Assembly: GCF_027912835.1 (NCBI RefSeq)
Contig: NZ_CP115768.1
Span: 2,269,501-2,333,500, forward strand
Direction: 5' to 3'
From: Paracoccus sediminicola
Lineage (GTDB): Bacteria > Pseudomonadota > Alphaproteobacteria > Rhodobacterales > Rhodobacteraceae
DNA length: 64,000 nt
In this document: positions 8,557 through 17,640 of the stretch, one piece after another
Position numbering within the stretch: the stretch's first letter is position 1
How the letters are laid out: every line of letters starts with the position of its first letter
Notes under the pieces: model-generated
The model's input: the letters and a program-made list of their open reading frames with translations, nothing else
What the model was told of the DNA's origin: nothing
Databases searched by the model: none
Made by a program: the position numbers and the translations under genes

Positions 8557-11500
8557 ATGGCCCGTTTCTTTATCGACCGCCCGGTTTTCGCTTGGGTCAT
8601 CTCGATTATCATCATGGGGATCGGGGTGCTCTCGATCCTGTCGCTTCCGGTGGCGCAATATCCGCAGATCGCGCCGCCCTCCGTCTCGATCCGCGCGAAT
8701 TACCCCGGTGCCTCGGCCGAGACCGTGTCGAATACGGTGACCCAGATCATCGAGCAGCAAATGACCGGGCTGGACGGGATGCGCTACATGTCCTCCAGCT
8801 CGACCTCGGCGGGCACGTCTTCGACGACGCTGACCTTCGAGACCGGCACCGATGTCGATATCGCGCAGGTGCAGGTGCAGAACAAGCTGAGCCAGGCGAC
8901 CTCGCTTCTGCCGGAACCCGTTCAGCGTCAGGGAATCTCGGTCGAAAAGGCCACCTCGGGCTTTCTGATGGTGATCGGTCTGATCGGGAACGAGGATTAC
9001 GACGACGCGGATCTTGCCGATTACATGGTGACCAATCTCGTCGACGATCTGAGCCGGATCGAGGGGATCGGCTCGGTTCAGGTTTTCGGCGCGCAATATG
9101 CGATGCGGATCTGGCTGGACCCGTCCAAGCTGGCCGCCTATGAGATGACGCCCTCGGACGTGGTTGCGGCGGTCTCGGCGCAGAATACCCAGATTTCCGC
9201 GGGGGCGTTCGGGGCGCTGCCCACCGTCGAGGGCCAGCAACTCAACGCGACGGTGACGGCCCAGTCACTGCTGTCGACACCCGAGGAGTTCCGCCAGATC
9301 GTGCTGCGTGCGCAGGAAGATGGCGGTCTGGTGCTGTTGCAGGACGTGGCGCGGGTCGAGATCGGGGCTGAATCCTATGTCGCCAACGCGACCTATAACG
9401 GCCGCCCCTCTTCCGGCATGGCGCTGAGCCTCGCGCCGGGGGCCAACGCGCTCGACACGGCAGAGCTGGTCAAGGACCGGATGGAGGAATTCGCCGAGTT
9501 CTTCCCCGAGGGTGTCGAATACGTGATCCCCTTTGACACTTCGCCCTTCGTCGAGATCTCGATCGAGGAGGTGGTCAAGACGCTGATCGAGGCGATCGTG
9601 CTGGTCTTCCTGGTGATGTATGTGTTCCTGCAGAACTGGCGCGCGACGCTGATCCCGACGCTGGCCGTGCCCATCGTGCTGCTTGGGACATTCGGCATCA
9701 TGGCGGTGTTCGGATTTACCATCAACACGCTGACCATGCTGGCCATGGTGCTGGCAATCGGTCTGCTGGTCGATGATGCCATCGTGGTGGTGGAAAATGT
9801 CGAGCGCATCATGGAGGAAGAAGGGCTCGACCCGCGCGAGGCGACGCGCAAGTCGATGGGTCAGATCACAGGGGCGCTGATCGGCATCGCGCTCGTCCTC
9901 TCGGCAGTATTCGTGCCGATGGCGTTTTTCGGTGGCTCGACGGGGGTGATCTATCAGCAATTCGCGATCACCATCGTCTCGGCCATGGCTTTGTCGGTGG
10001 TGGTCGCGCTGACGCTGACGCCGGCGCTGTGCGCATCGATGCTGAAACCCAGCCATGGCAAGCGCGGTGGGCTGTTCGGGCTGTTCAATCGCGGCTTCGA
10101 TTCGACCACCAACGGCTATACCTCGGCGGTTGGCTGGCTGGTCCGCCGCCCGCTGCGGATGCTTCTCGTCTATATCGGCATGGCGGCGGTGATGGTGCTG
10201 CTGTTCCTGCGCACGCCGCAGGGCTTCCTGCCCGAAGAGGATCAGGGCATCATGTTCGTGCTGATCCAGGCACCGACCGGCGCCACTGCCGAGCGCACCG
10301 GTGACGTGCTCGACCAGGTGCAGGATTATTTCCTGAACGCAGAGGCGGAATCGGTAGATTCGATGTTCGGCGTGGTCGGGTTCAGCTTTGCCGGACAGGG
10401 ACAGAATGTCGGCATGGCCTTCGTGCGGCTGAAGGATTGGGAGGAACGCACCGATCCCGCCCAGTCCGTGCAGGCCATAGCCGGGCGAGCCTATGGCGCC
10501 CTCAGCCAGATCCGCGACGCCATGGTGTTCCCGGTCGTGCCGCCTGCGGTGATCGAGCTGGGGAACGTGTCAGGCTTCGATTTCTATCTTCAGGCGCGAG
10601 GCGGTCAGAGCCACGAGCAGTTGCTGGAAGCGCGGAACCAGATGCTGGGCATGGCCGCACAGAGCGAGATGATCACCCAGACCCGCCCCTCGGGGCTGGA
10701 AGACGCGAGCCAGTTCCAGTTGAATATCGACTGGCGCAAGGCCGGGGCGATGGGGATCAGCGCCACCGATGTGGCCAATCTGCTGCAAGTGGCCTGGACC
10801 GGATCATATGTGAACGACTTCGTGGATCGCGGGCGGATCAAGAAAGTCTATGTGCAGGGTGAGGCGACAAGCCGGGCCACGCCGTCGGATCTGGACAAAT
10901 GGCGGGTGCGCAACGCGACCGGCGGTCTGGTGCCGTTCTCGAATTTCGCGGAAGGCGAGTGGACCTTCGGACCGCAGGGGCTGAACCGCTATAACGGCGT
11001 GCCCTCGATGCAGATACAGGGCAGCCCGATGCCGGGCGTAAGCACCGGCGACGCCATGGCCGAGATCGAGCGGCTGGCCGGGCAGCTTCCGACCGGGTTC
11101 GACGTCGCCTGGACCGGGCTGTCACTGGAGGAACGCGAATCCGGCGACCAGACCATGCTGCTCTATGCGCTGTCGCTGGCAGCGGTGTTCCTATGCCTGG
11201 CCGCGCTTTACGAAAGCTGGTCGATCCCGCTCGCCGTCATCCTGGTCATGCCCATCGGGGTTCTGGGCGCACTTCTGGGGGCGTATCTGGGCGGGTTCGA
11301 CAATGGTGTGTTCTTCCAGGTCGGGCTTCTGACCGTGATCGGTCTAACCGGCAAGAACGCGATCCTGATCGTGGAATTTGCGCGCGAGCAATCCGTTGCC
11401 GGCAAGCCGCTGTTCAAGGCGGTTGTCGAGGCCGCGCGGCAGCGTTTCCGGCCGATCCTGATGACCTCGATCGCCTTCTCGCTCGGGGTGACACCGCTGG

Positions 11501-11691
11501 TCCTGTCCTCGGGCGCGGGGGCGGCGGGCCGCAACGCGATCGGCTCGACCGTGCTGGGCGGGACGCTGATGGCGACGGTGTTCGGCATTCTCTTCGCGCC
11601 GCTCTTTTACGTGCTGATGCGCCGTCTGCTCGGGCGGAAGGATAAATTCGACGACGAGCCGACGCCGCAGCCACAGGCGCAGCCCCGCTGA
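8557..11691 (+). CDS. RND multidrug efflux pump permease (AcrB/MexB, HAE1 family)
   Basis: This 1044-residue inner-membrane proton antiporter has the usual HAE1 length. It starts MARFFIDRPVFAWVISI, the standard N-terminus. The transmembrane proton-relay acidic pair is in AIGLLVDDAIVVVENV and the relay Lys in GLTGKNAILIVEFA. The periplasmic porter and docking domains are present. It should export hydrophobic or amphiphilic compounds with the adaptor encoded just upstream. No outer-membrane factor or regulator gene follows; the next gene belongs to sugar metabolism, so the channel (TolC-like) must be supplied from elsewhere. Confidence 0.95.
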   Translation: MARFFIDRPVFAWVISIIIMGIGVLSILSLPVAQYPQIAPPSVSIRANYPGASAETVSNTVTQIIEQQMTGLDGMRYMSSSSTSAGTSSTTLTFETGTDVDIAQVQVQNKLSQATSLLPEPVQRQGISVEKATSGFLMVIGLIGNEDYDDADLADYMVTNLVDDLSRIEGIGSVQVFGAQYAMRIWLDPSKLAAYEMTPSDVVAAVSAQNTQISAGAFGALPTVEGQQLNATVTAQSLLSTPEEFRQIVLRAQEDGGLVLLQDVARVEIGAESYVANATYNGRPSSGMALSLAPGANALDTAELVKDRMEEFAEFFPEGVEYVIPFDTSPFVEISIEEVVKTLIEAIVLVFLVMYVFLQNWRATLIPTLAVPIVLLGTFGIMAVFGFTINTLTMLAMVLAIGLLVDDAIVVVENVERIMEEEGLDPREATRKSMGQITGALIGIALVLSAVFVPMAFFGGSTGVIYQQFAITIVSAMALSVVVALTLTPALCASMLKPSHGKRGGLFGLFNRGFDSTTNGYTSAVGWLVRRPLRMLLVYIGMAAVMVLLFLRTPQGFLPEEDQGIMFVLIQAPTGATAERTGDVLDQVQDYFLNAEAESVDSMFGVVGFSFAGQGQNVGMAFVRLKDWEERTDPAQSVQAIAGRAYGALSQIRDAMVFPVVPPAVIELGNVSGFDFYLQARGGQSHEQLLEARNQMLGMAAQSEMITQTRPSGLEDASQFQLNIDWRKAGAMGISATDVANLLQVAWTGSYVNDFVDRGRIKKVYVQGEATSRATPSDLDKWRVRNATGGLVPFSNFAEGEWTFGPQGLNRYNGVPSMQIQGSPMPGVSTGDAMAEIERLAGQLPTGFDVAWTGLSLEERESGDQTMLLYALSLAAVFLCLAALYESWSIPLAVILVMPIGVLGALLGAYLGGFDNGVFFQVGLLTVIGLTGKNAILIVEFAREQSVAGKPLFKAVVEAARQRFRPILMTSIAFSLGVTPLVLSSGAGAAGRNAIGSTVLGGTLMATVFGILFAPLFYVLMRRLLGRKDKFDDEPTPQPQAQPR

Positions 11692-11737
11692 GGGACGCGG
11701 CAGAGAGACCGCAGCCCGATCAAAGGAGGGCCAGCCC

Positions 11738-12595
11738 ATGCTTGTTCTGCGCAATGACGATCTCGTCCTCCATGTCTCGCGCAGGGGCGGCGCGCTGACC
11801 GAATTGCTGACCGCCTCGGGCGAGCCGCTCCTGCGTGGTTTGAGTGGCCCGTTCGATGTGCGCCGTGCCGCCTGTTTTCCGCTGGTGCCGCTTGGCAACC
11901 GGATCGGCGGTAACCTTTTCCATCATGACGGGGTGGATTACGTCATGCGGCCCAACACGGACGAGCCTCTCTACCTGCACGGGGATGGCTGGCTGGAGGA
12001 GTGGAGCGCACAGGAGGTAGATAGCAAAGAGCTGCGCCTGACCCTCGACCATCTCCACCCGCAGCACGGTCCGCATCACTATCATGCCGAGCAGCGGATC
12101 GAGCTGGACGGCCCCGCTCTGCGCCTGTCGCTGAGCCTGCGCAACGAGGGACCGGTCGCCCTGCCATTCGGGATCGGGTTTCACCCCTATTTCCCGAATG
12201 ACGGCGCGCGGATCGGGTTCGATGCGCGCACCTTCTGGACGCAGGGAGCCGACAAGACGCCGGAAACACGGACGGCAATCCCAGCCGATTTCGATTTTTC
12301 AGCGCCGAAACCCCTGCCCGACACGCCGCTGGATAATGCTTTCGAAGGCTGGGACGGGCAGGCCCGGATCGACTGGCCAGAACGCAACATCTCACTGCGG
12401 ATCGCGGCGGATCCAGTGTTTTCCACGCTGATGGTCTATGCGCCCGAAGAGGATCGCAGCTTTTTCTGTCTTGAACCGATGTCCCATCTTCCCGACGCGC
12501 TGCGCCTGCAAGGGGCCAAGGGGATGCGGGTGCTCGCTCCGGGCGAGACGCTGGCTGGCGGGATCGAATTGCGGATGGTCGCTTCGGCGGGCTGA
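11738..12595 (+). CDS. galM: Aldose 1-epimerase (mutarotase)
   Basis: The 285-residue protein of the GalM/YeaD fold shows FPLVPLGNRIGG near the start, a substrate-site region LYLHGDGWLEEW, and GIGFHPYFPNDG with the catalytic His. It interconverts alpha and beta anomers of hexoses such as galactose. An AGGAGG-like site (AAAGGAGGGCC) precedes ATG 11738. It opens an operon with a lactonase, a KDGal kinase and a KDPGal aldolase, which points to galactose as the sugar. Confidence 0.85.
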   Translation: MLVLRNDDLVLHVSRRGGALTELLTASGEPLLRGLSGPFDVRRAACFPLVPLGNRIGGNLFHHDGVDYVMRPNTDEPLYLHGDGWLEEWSAQEVDSKELRLTLDHLHPQHGPHHYHAEQRIELDGPALRLSLSLRNEGPVALPFGIGFHPYFPNDGARIGFDARTFWTQGADKTPETRTAIPADFDFSAPKPLPDTPLDNAFEGWDGQARIDWPERNISLRIAADPVFSTLMVYAPEEDRSFFCLEPMSHLPDALRLQGAKGMRVLAPGETLAGGIELRMVASAG

Positions 12596-12669
12596 TGAAC
12601 GTCGGGGTTGCACCCTACCGCCAAAGCGCTACCACTTTTCTGGACCGACAACCGACAGGAGACACGCGC

Positions 12670-13512
12670 ATGGCGGTTTATGATGACCGGGTCTGCACAC
12701 TTGGCGAGGGGCCGCTCTGGCATCCCGAGCGGCGGCAATTCTTCTGGTTCGACATCCTCGGACAGCGGCTTTTGTCGCGAGAGGAGGACAACCCGCTGGA
12801 ATGGCGCTTCGATCGCATCGCATCGGCGGCGGGCTGGGTGGACCGCGACCGGCTTCTGGTGGCGACCGAGACCGACCTCTCGGTGCTCGATCTGCGCGAC
12901 GGCGCGCTGAGCCATGTCGTCGATCTGGAGGCGGACCGTCCCGATAATCGCTGCAATGATGGCCGCGCCGACCGACAGGGCGGTTTCTGGATCGGCACAA
13001 TGGGCCGGGCCGGGCAGAAGAAGCAGGGCAGTATCTATCGCTATTATCGGGGCGAGCTGCGCAAGCTTTATTCGGGGATCAGCACCACCAACGCGATGTG
13101 TTTTACGGCTGATGGGGGGACGGCGCATTTCTCGGACACGTCCGAGGGCAAGGTCTGGCGCGTGGCATTGGACAAGGACGGCTGGCCCGATGGCGCGCCC
13201 GAGCTTTACCTGGACCTGTCCGGGCAGAGCCTGCGGCCTGACGGCGCGATGATCGACAGCGAGGGCGCGTTCTGCGTCGCCTGCTGGGGGGCTGCGGCGG
13301 TGATCCGCTTCGATGCGGCAGGGCACGAGCTGAACCGGATCGCAGTGGCCGGAAGCCAGTCCTCTTGCCCGGCATTCGGCGGCGCAGACATGCGGGATCT
13401 GCTGGTCACCACAGCGACCGAGAAGATGAGTGATCCCGGCCCGGATGAGGGGCTGACCTATCTGGTCCGCGCCGATGTGCCGGGGCTGGCGGAGCCGCAG
13501 GTGCTGCTGTGA
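12670..13512 (+). CDS. SMP-30/gluconolactonase-family sugar lactonase (likely galactonolactonase)
   Basis: The 280-residue six-bladed beta-propeller of the SMP-30/regucalcin family contains TLGEGPLWHPERRQFFWFD (metal-binding Glu), RCNDGRADRQGGFWIGTMG (Asn/Asp) and SLRPDGAMIDSEGAFCVA (metal Asp). The start at ATG 12670 is preferred because AGGAG lies 8 nt upstream (12657-12661) and the propeller begins immediately; an in-frame ATG at 12595 would add a non-conserved leader. It hydrolyses aldonolactones to aldonates. Its position between galM and dgoK suggests D-galactono-1,4-lactone. Confidence 0.85.
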   Translation: MAVYDDRVCTLGEGPLWHPERRQFFWFDILGQRLLSREEDNPLEWRFDRIASAAGWVDRDRLLVATETDLSVLDLRDGALSHVVDLEADRPDNRCNDGRADRQGGFWIGTMGRAGQKKQGSIYRYYRGELRKLYSGISTTNAMCFTADGGTAHFSDTSEGKVWRVALDKDGWPDGAPELYLDLSGQSLRPDGAMIDSEGAFCVACWGAAAVIRFDAAGHELNRIAVAGSQSSCPAFGGADMRDLLVTTATEKMSDPGPDEGLTYLVRADVPGLAEPQVLL

Positions 13513-14411
13513 ATGCGGCTGAAGCAGAGTGGATCGCCGCCGATTGGGGCACCTCGAATCTGCGGATCTGGGCGATGCGCGGCGCCGATATGCTCGAGGC
13601 GCGTGGCTCGGACAAGGGCATGGGCACGCTGAGCGGCGCGGATCAATTCGCGGCCGAGCTGGCCCGGCTGAGCGAGGGCTGGCCTTCCGTGCCCGTCCTC
13701 GCCTGTGGCATGGTCGGCGCGCGGCAAGGCTGGATCGAGGCGCCTTATCGCGCCGTACCCTGCCCCGCCATCCCCGCCTTGAACGCCGTGCCCGGCGATC
13801 CGGGCGGACGAAAGGTTCTGATCGCCAGCGGGGTCATGCAAAGCGACCCGCCCGATGTGATGCGCGGCGAGGAAACCCAGATCGCCGGCCTTCTCGCCGC
13901 CAAACCCGATTTCGATGGGGTGATCTGCCTGCCCGGCACCCATACCAAATGGGCGCGGATCTCGGCCGGCGAGATCGTGCATTTCCAGACCGTCATGACC
14001 GGCGAGATCTTCGCGCTGCTGTCGCGGCAATCGGTGCTGCGACACAGCCTCGACGGCACCGGGGGCGAGGATGACGGCACCGCCTTTGCCGATGCGGTCG
14101 CCACCGCGCTCAGCCAGCCGCATCAGGCCTGGGCACGGCTGTTCCGGCTGCGCGCCGCGGGGCTGATCGGCACGGCCAACCCGGCAGAGGCCTCGGCCCA
14201 CCTGTCAGGCACGCTGATCGGGCTGGATCTGGGTGCCGCCCGGCCGCATTGGCTGGGCCAGCAGGTGCTGATCCTTGGCAATTCGGGGCTTGCGAGGCTG
14301 TATGAGACCGCGCTGACCGCGCAGGGCGCCGCCCCGGTGGTGGGCGATGCCGACACCGCAACCCGCGCCGGGCTTCTGGCCGCCTGGCGTCAGCAAGAGG
14401 ACATGACATGA
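13509..14411 (+). CDS. dgoK: 2-dehydro-3-deoxygalactonokinase
   Basis: The 300-residue protein opens with [17 protein letters not shown], the phosphate-binding motif of DgoK, and contains [10 protein letters not shown] and [13 protein letters not shown], characteristic of this family. It phosphorylates 2-keto-3-deoxygalactonate with ATP. The GTG start (13509-13511) overlaps the stop of the upstream lactonase by 4 nt, and its stop overlaps the aldolase ATG by 4 nt, so the three are translationally coupled. Confidence 0.92.
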   Translation: MNAAEAEWIAADWGTSNLRIWAMRGADMLEARGSDKGMGTLSGADQFAAELARLSEGWPSVPVLACGMVGARQGWIEAPYRAVPCPAIPALNAVPGDPGGRKVLIASGVMQSDPPDVMRGEETQIAGLLAAKPDFDGVICLPGTHTKWARISAGEIVHFQTVMTGEIFALLSRQSVLRHSLDGTGGEDDGTAFADAVATALSQPHQAWARLFRLRAAGLIGTANPAEASAHLSGTLIGLDLGAARPHWLGQQVLILGNSGLARLYETALTAQGAAPVVGDADTATRAGLLAAWRQQEDMT

Positions 14412-15010
14412 CCCGCCCCATCATCGCCATTCTGCGCGGCATCACCCCGGAGGAAGCGCTGCCCGTCGCCGGCGCGCTGATCGCGGCAGGCGTGACCACG
14501 ATCGAGGTGCCGCTGAACTCTCCCGATGCCTTTGACAGCATTGCGCGGATGCTGCGGACGCACGGGACCGAGGCGCGGATCGGGGCGGGGACGGTTCTGA
14601 CCACCGACGAGGTTGCGCGGCTGGCCGGGCTTGGCGGTCATCTGGCTGTCTCGCCCAACTGCAATCCCGCGGTGATCCGCGCCACCGTCGCTGCGGGGAT
14701 GGCAAGCTGGCCCGGCATCATGACCCCGACCGAGGCGTTCGCCGCGCTCGACGCGGGCGCCACCGGGTTGAAGCTGTTCCCCGGAGAGCTGATCGGCCCG
14801 GCCGGGCTGAAGGCGATGAAGGCGGTGCTGCCCGCAGGCACGGCCTGCTATGCGGTGGGCGGCGTCAATGCCGAGACCCTGCCCGATTGGCGTGCCGCCG
14901 GGGCTGCCGGGATCGGCGTCGGCTCGGGGCTGTATCGTCCCGGAGACACCGCCGAGACCGTCTCCGAACGTGCGGCCGAGCTGGTGCGGCTCTGGGATGA
15001 AGGGGCGTAG
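14408..15010 (+). CDS. dgoA: 2-dehydro-3-deoxy-6-phosphogalactonate aldolase
   Basis: The 200-residue class I aldolase of the KDPG/KDPGal family has [13 protein letters not shown] at the start, the catalytic Glu in TIEVPLNSP, and the Schiff-base Lys in [20 protein letters not shown] with an Asn-Ser is the DgoA-type version, unlike the ETGIEVTLRT-like KDPG aldolases. It cleaves KDPGal to pyruvate and glyceraldehyde 3-phosphate, ending the De Ley-Doudoroff route. The ATG overlaps dgoK (ATGA). Galactose dehydrogenase and a dedicated galactonate dehydratase are not in this operon. Confidence 0.92.
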   Translation: MTRPIIAILRGITPEEALPVAGALIAAGVTTIEVPLNSPDAFDSIARMLRTHGTEARIGAGTVLTTDEVARLAGLGGHLAVSPNCNPAVIRATVAAGMASWPGIMTPTEAFAALDAGATGLKLFPGELIGPAGLKAMKAVLPAGTACYAVGGVNAETLPDWRAAGAAGIGVGSGLYRPGDTAETVSERAAELVRLWDEGA

Positions 15011-15046
15011 GCCGGTGCGTTGTGGCAGTATGCGGCGGCAGGCGGC

Positions 15047-15973
15047 TCAGGGCGTCATTGCCTTGCGCTGACGATCCCGTTCCAGCCCCAGTTGCCGCTC
15101 GCGCCAGATGATGATGATCCCGGCAAGGATCACCAGCGAGGCCCCCGCCAGCATGGTGGGCGTCGCGATCTCGTCAAAGAACACCCAGCCGATCGCCACC
15201 GACAGAAGCATCGAGACATATTCGAACGGCGCGATCAGCGACGCCTCGCCGAAGCGGTAAGCCGAGGTGAGGAAGATCTGTCCAAGACCGCCGAGTATCC
15301 CTGTCGTCACCAGAAGTGCCGCGGTCTGCGCGTCGGGCATGACCCAGCCGAAAGGCAATGTCGTCAGAGCAAGCAGCGACGAGGTCACCGAAAACCAGAA
15401 CACGATGGCAGAGGTCTGTTCCTCGTGGACCATCCTGCGAATGAAGATCTGCGCCAGGGCCGCGCAGCCCGCCCCGCTGAGCGCCAGCACCGCGCCAAGC
15501 GTGCGGGTCACGTCGCGCGCGCTGTCGCCTAGACCGAGCTGCGGGCTCAGCACGATCAGCACGCCGCTGAGCCCGAGCGCCACCATGGACAGCCGGAACA
15601 GCCGCACATTCTCGCCCAGAAACATCGCCGCAAAGATGACCACCAAAAGCGGCGCGGCATAGCCGATGGCGATGGCCTCTGGAAAGGCCAACAGCCCGAG
15701 CGCCCAGAAATTGCATCCCATTGCCGCGGTGCCTGCGATGCCGCGATAGAAATGCCCCATCGGCCGACGGGTGCGCAGCCCGACCGACAGGTCGCCCCGC
15801 CAGACGAGCCACAGCAGAATGACCGGGATCGCGAAGAAGGACCGGAAAAACACCTGCTGCCCCGGCGGCACGCCGAGACCACCCTCCGACGTAGCCTTGA
15901 CGAGGGCCGCCATGACGGTGAAGACGGTCACGCTCATGCATTTGAGGATGATGCCGCGAATTGGGCTGTCCAT
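15047..15973 (-). CDS. EamA/DMT-superfamily transporter
   Basis: The 308-residue protein has about ten hydrophobic helices in two EamA repeats (first roughly residues 8-135, second 150-285). It starts MDSPIRGIILKCMSVTVFTVMAALVK and has a short basic C-terminal tail. DMT carriers of this type export amino acids or metabolites, or import riboflavin or nucleobases; the substrate is not readable. It converges with dgoA (36 nt apart) and has no functional link visible to its neighbours. Confidence 0.85.
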   Translation of the reverse strand: MDSPIRGIILKCMSVTVFTVMAALVKATSEGGLGVPPGQQVFFRSFFAIPVILLWLVWRGDLSVGLRTRRPMGHFYRGIAGTAAMGCNFWALGLLAFPEAIAIGYAAPLLVVIFAAMFLGENVRLFRLSMVALGLSGVLIVLSPQLGLGDSARDVTRTLGAVLALSGAGCAALAQIFIRRMVHEEQTSAIVFWFSVTSSLLALTTLPFGWVMPDAQTAALLVTTGILGGLGQIFLTSAYRFGEASLIAPFEYVSMLLSVAIGWVFFDEIATPTMLAGASLVILAGIIIIWRERQLGLERDRQRKAMTP

Positions 15974-16127
15974 CTGTCGGGCCTTTTCGGGCTGAAACCG
16001 GAGGGATGCTGGCGAAGCGTCAGCCTCGGGTTAGTTCCCGGCGCCGGTGGGGTCAAGCGTCGGCGCGGCTGGCGATATCGGATAACCGGCGGATAAGGCG
16101 AGTTTTTCGTTGTGCGGATCGCGCGAG

Positions 16128-16478
16128 CTATCGCTCGGCGGGCTGATCCGGCACGGCGCAGACTTCCGAGCGGGTGAGAAACCGTTTCTCACGCCCGTTA
16201 TCAAGGCTGAACATGCCGCCGCGCCCCGCCACCACGTCGATGATCAGATCGGTGTGCTTCCAGGTCTCGTATTGCGACGCCGAGATATAGAAAGGCATGC
16301 CGCCGATATCGCCGATCTTCACATCCCGCTCGCCAATCTTGAAATCGCCCGCCGGATAGCACATCGGCGACGAGCCGTCGCAGCAGCCGCCCGACTGGTG
16401 AAACAGGACCGGGCCGTGCTCGGCGATGATCTCATCCAGCAATTCAAGCGCGGCTTCGGTGGCGGTGACGGTGCTCAT
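16128..16478 (-). CDS. DUF779 family protein, aldehyde dehydrogenase-associated
   Basis: The 116-residue protein contains the DUF779 hallmark HQSGGCCDGSSPMCYPAGDF with three Cys, and SQYETWKHTDLIIDVVAGRGGMFSLD. The molecular role is unknown. DUF779 genes are commonly found next to AldB/ExaC-type aldehyde dehydrogenases, and one is present at 17641-19167. Its ATG overlaps the stop of the topoisomerase gene by 4 nt, so both are probably on one transcript. The Cys/His content suggests metal binding, which is inference. Confidence 0.85.
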   Translation of the reverse strand: MSTVTATEAALELLDEIIAEHGPVLFHQSGGCCDGSSPMCYPAGDFKIGERDVKIGDIGGMPFYISASQYETWKHTDLIIDVVAGRGGMFSLDNGREKRFLTRSEVCAVPDQPAER

Positions 16479-17539
16479 GTCTTCAACCTCTGCTTCAGGA
16501 ATTTGAGAACCTGCTTTTCCTCGGGCCGCAGTCCGGGCTTTTTCAGGTCGTCAGCGATCTTGTCGCGCAGTTCGAGCTTCAGTTCTTGCGCCATATAGGC
16601 GTCGATAATCTGGGGGTGGACATAGCATTTCCGGCAGATCGCGGGCGTGTTGCCAAGCCGTGCCGCAACGTCCTCGATGGCATCGCGGACATTGGCCTTG
16701 GCGGCGGTCTCGCTGTCGGCTTTTTCAAATTCGGACAGGGCGAGCGCCGCCAGCACCGTGCCCGTCCAGGTGCGGAAGTCCTTCGCCGTGACCTCACGTC
16801 CCGACACCTCGCGCAGGTAATCATTCACGTCGCCGGAGTCGATCTCGTGGCGCGCGCCATCCTCGTCGAGATACTGGAACAGATGCTGGCCGGGAATATC
16901 CTGCGCGGCGCGGACGATCTTGGCGACACGCTTGTTGCGGATATCCAGATCCCATTCCTTGCCGCCCTTGCCCTTGAAGCGAAACCGGATTTCCGAGCCG
17001 TCAAAGCTGACATGCCGGTCACGCAGCGTGGTCAGACCGTGTGACTTGTTGTCCTTGGCATAGCCGGTATTGCCGACGCGGATCATGGTGTTTTCCAAAA
17101 GCCACACGATGGTCGCGAGCATCTTTTCAGCCGGCAGGCCACGCTTTCCCATGTCGTCGCGGACCTTGCTGCGGATCTTGGGCAGCGCCGCCGCGAAATC
17201 CAGCATGTGATCGTATTTGGCCGAGTCGCGCAGCTCGCGGAATTCCGGGTGATAGCGATACTGCTTGCGACCCTTCGCGTCACGCCCGGTGGCCTGGATA
17301 TGGCCACGCGGATCGGGGCAGATCCAGACATCCTCATAGGCCGGCGGAATGGCAAGCGCGGCCAGCCGCTTGCGCTCGGCCTTGTCACGGATCGTGTTGC
17401 CCTTCGCGTCGCGATAGGAAAACCCCTTCCCGGCCCGGACACGCGTGATGCCCGGCATGTCGTCATTCACATACAGCAGGCCGGCGCTGACCGCCGCGTC
17501 CTCTGCATCGACGATGGAACTGTCCTGATCCTTGGGCAT
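16475..17539 (-). CDS. DNA topoisomerase IB (poxvirus type)
   Basis: From ATG 17537-17539 the protein is 354 residues, normal for bacterial TopIB. An upstream in-frame start at 17641 would add a hydrophobic-looking leader not seen in the family. The N-terminal domain contains RVRAGKGFSYRD and IPPAYEDVWICPDPRGHIQATGRDAKGRKQYRYH. The C-terminal catalytic domain has KSHGLTTLRDRHV, the active-site Arg/Lys region, FRTWTGTVLAA and the nucleophile Tyr306 in ICRKCYVHPQII. It relaxes supercoils by transient 3'-phosphotyrosine nicks. It sits between the aldehyde dehydrogenase and DUF779 genes on the same strand, an odd place for a topoisomerase. Confidence 0.92.
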   Translation of the reverse strand: MPKDQDSSIVDAEDAAVSAGLLYVNDDMPGITRVRAGKGFSYRDAKGNTIRDKAERKRLAALAIPPAYEDVWICPDPRGHIQATGRDAKGRKQYRYHPEFRELRDSAKYDHMLDFAAALPKIRSKVRDDMGKRGLPAEKMLATIVWLLENTMIRVGNTGYAKDNKSHGLTTLRDRHVSFDGSEIRFRFKGKGGKEWDLDIRNKRVAKIVRAAQDIPGQHLFQYLDEDGARHEIDSGDVNDYLREVSGREVTAKDFRTWTGTVLAALALSEFEKADSETAAKANVRDAIEDVAARLGNTPAICRKCYVHPQIIDAYMAQELKLELRDKIADDLKKPGLRPEEKQVLKFLKQRLKT

Positions 17540-17640
17540 GGCTTTGACCCGCAATGCTGCCTTAACCCTGAATAACGTCGCAGGACCCGCAAGAGTTGCC
17601 GTAACCGGGGCGAGCGCAAAGGCCCGCCCCGAAAGCTGCA

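Noticed and set aside
7030..9240. Long minus-strand frame opposite the RND adaptor and pump
   Set aside because: Antisense to two clear efflux genes, Arg/His/Gly-rich, no recognisable domain or ribosome site.
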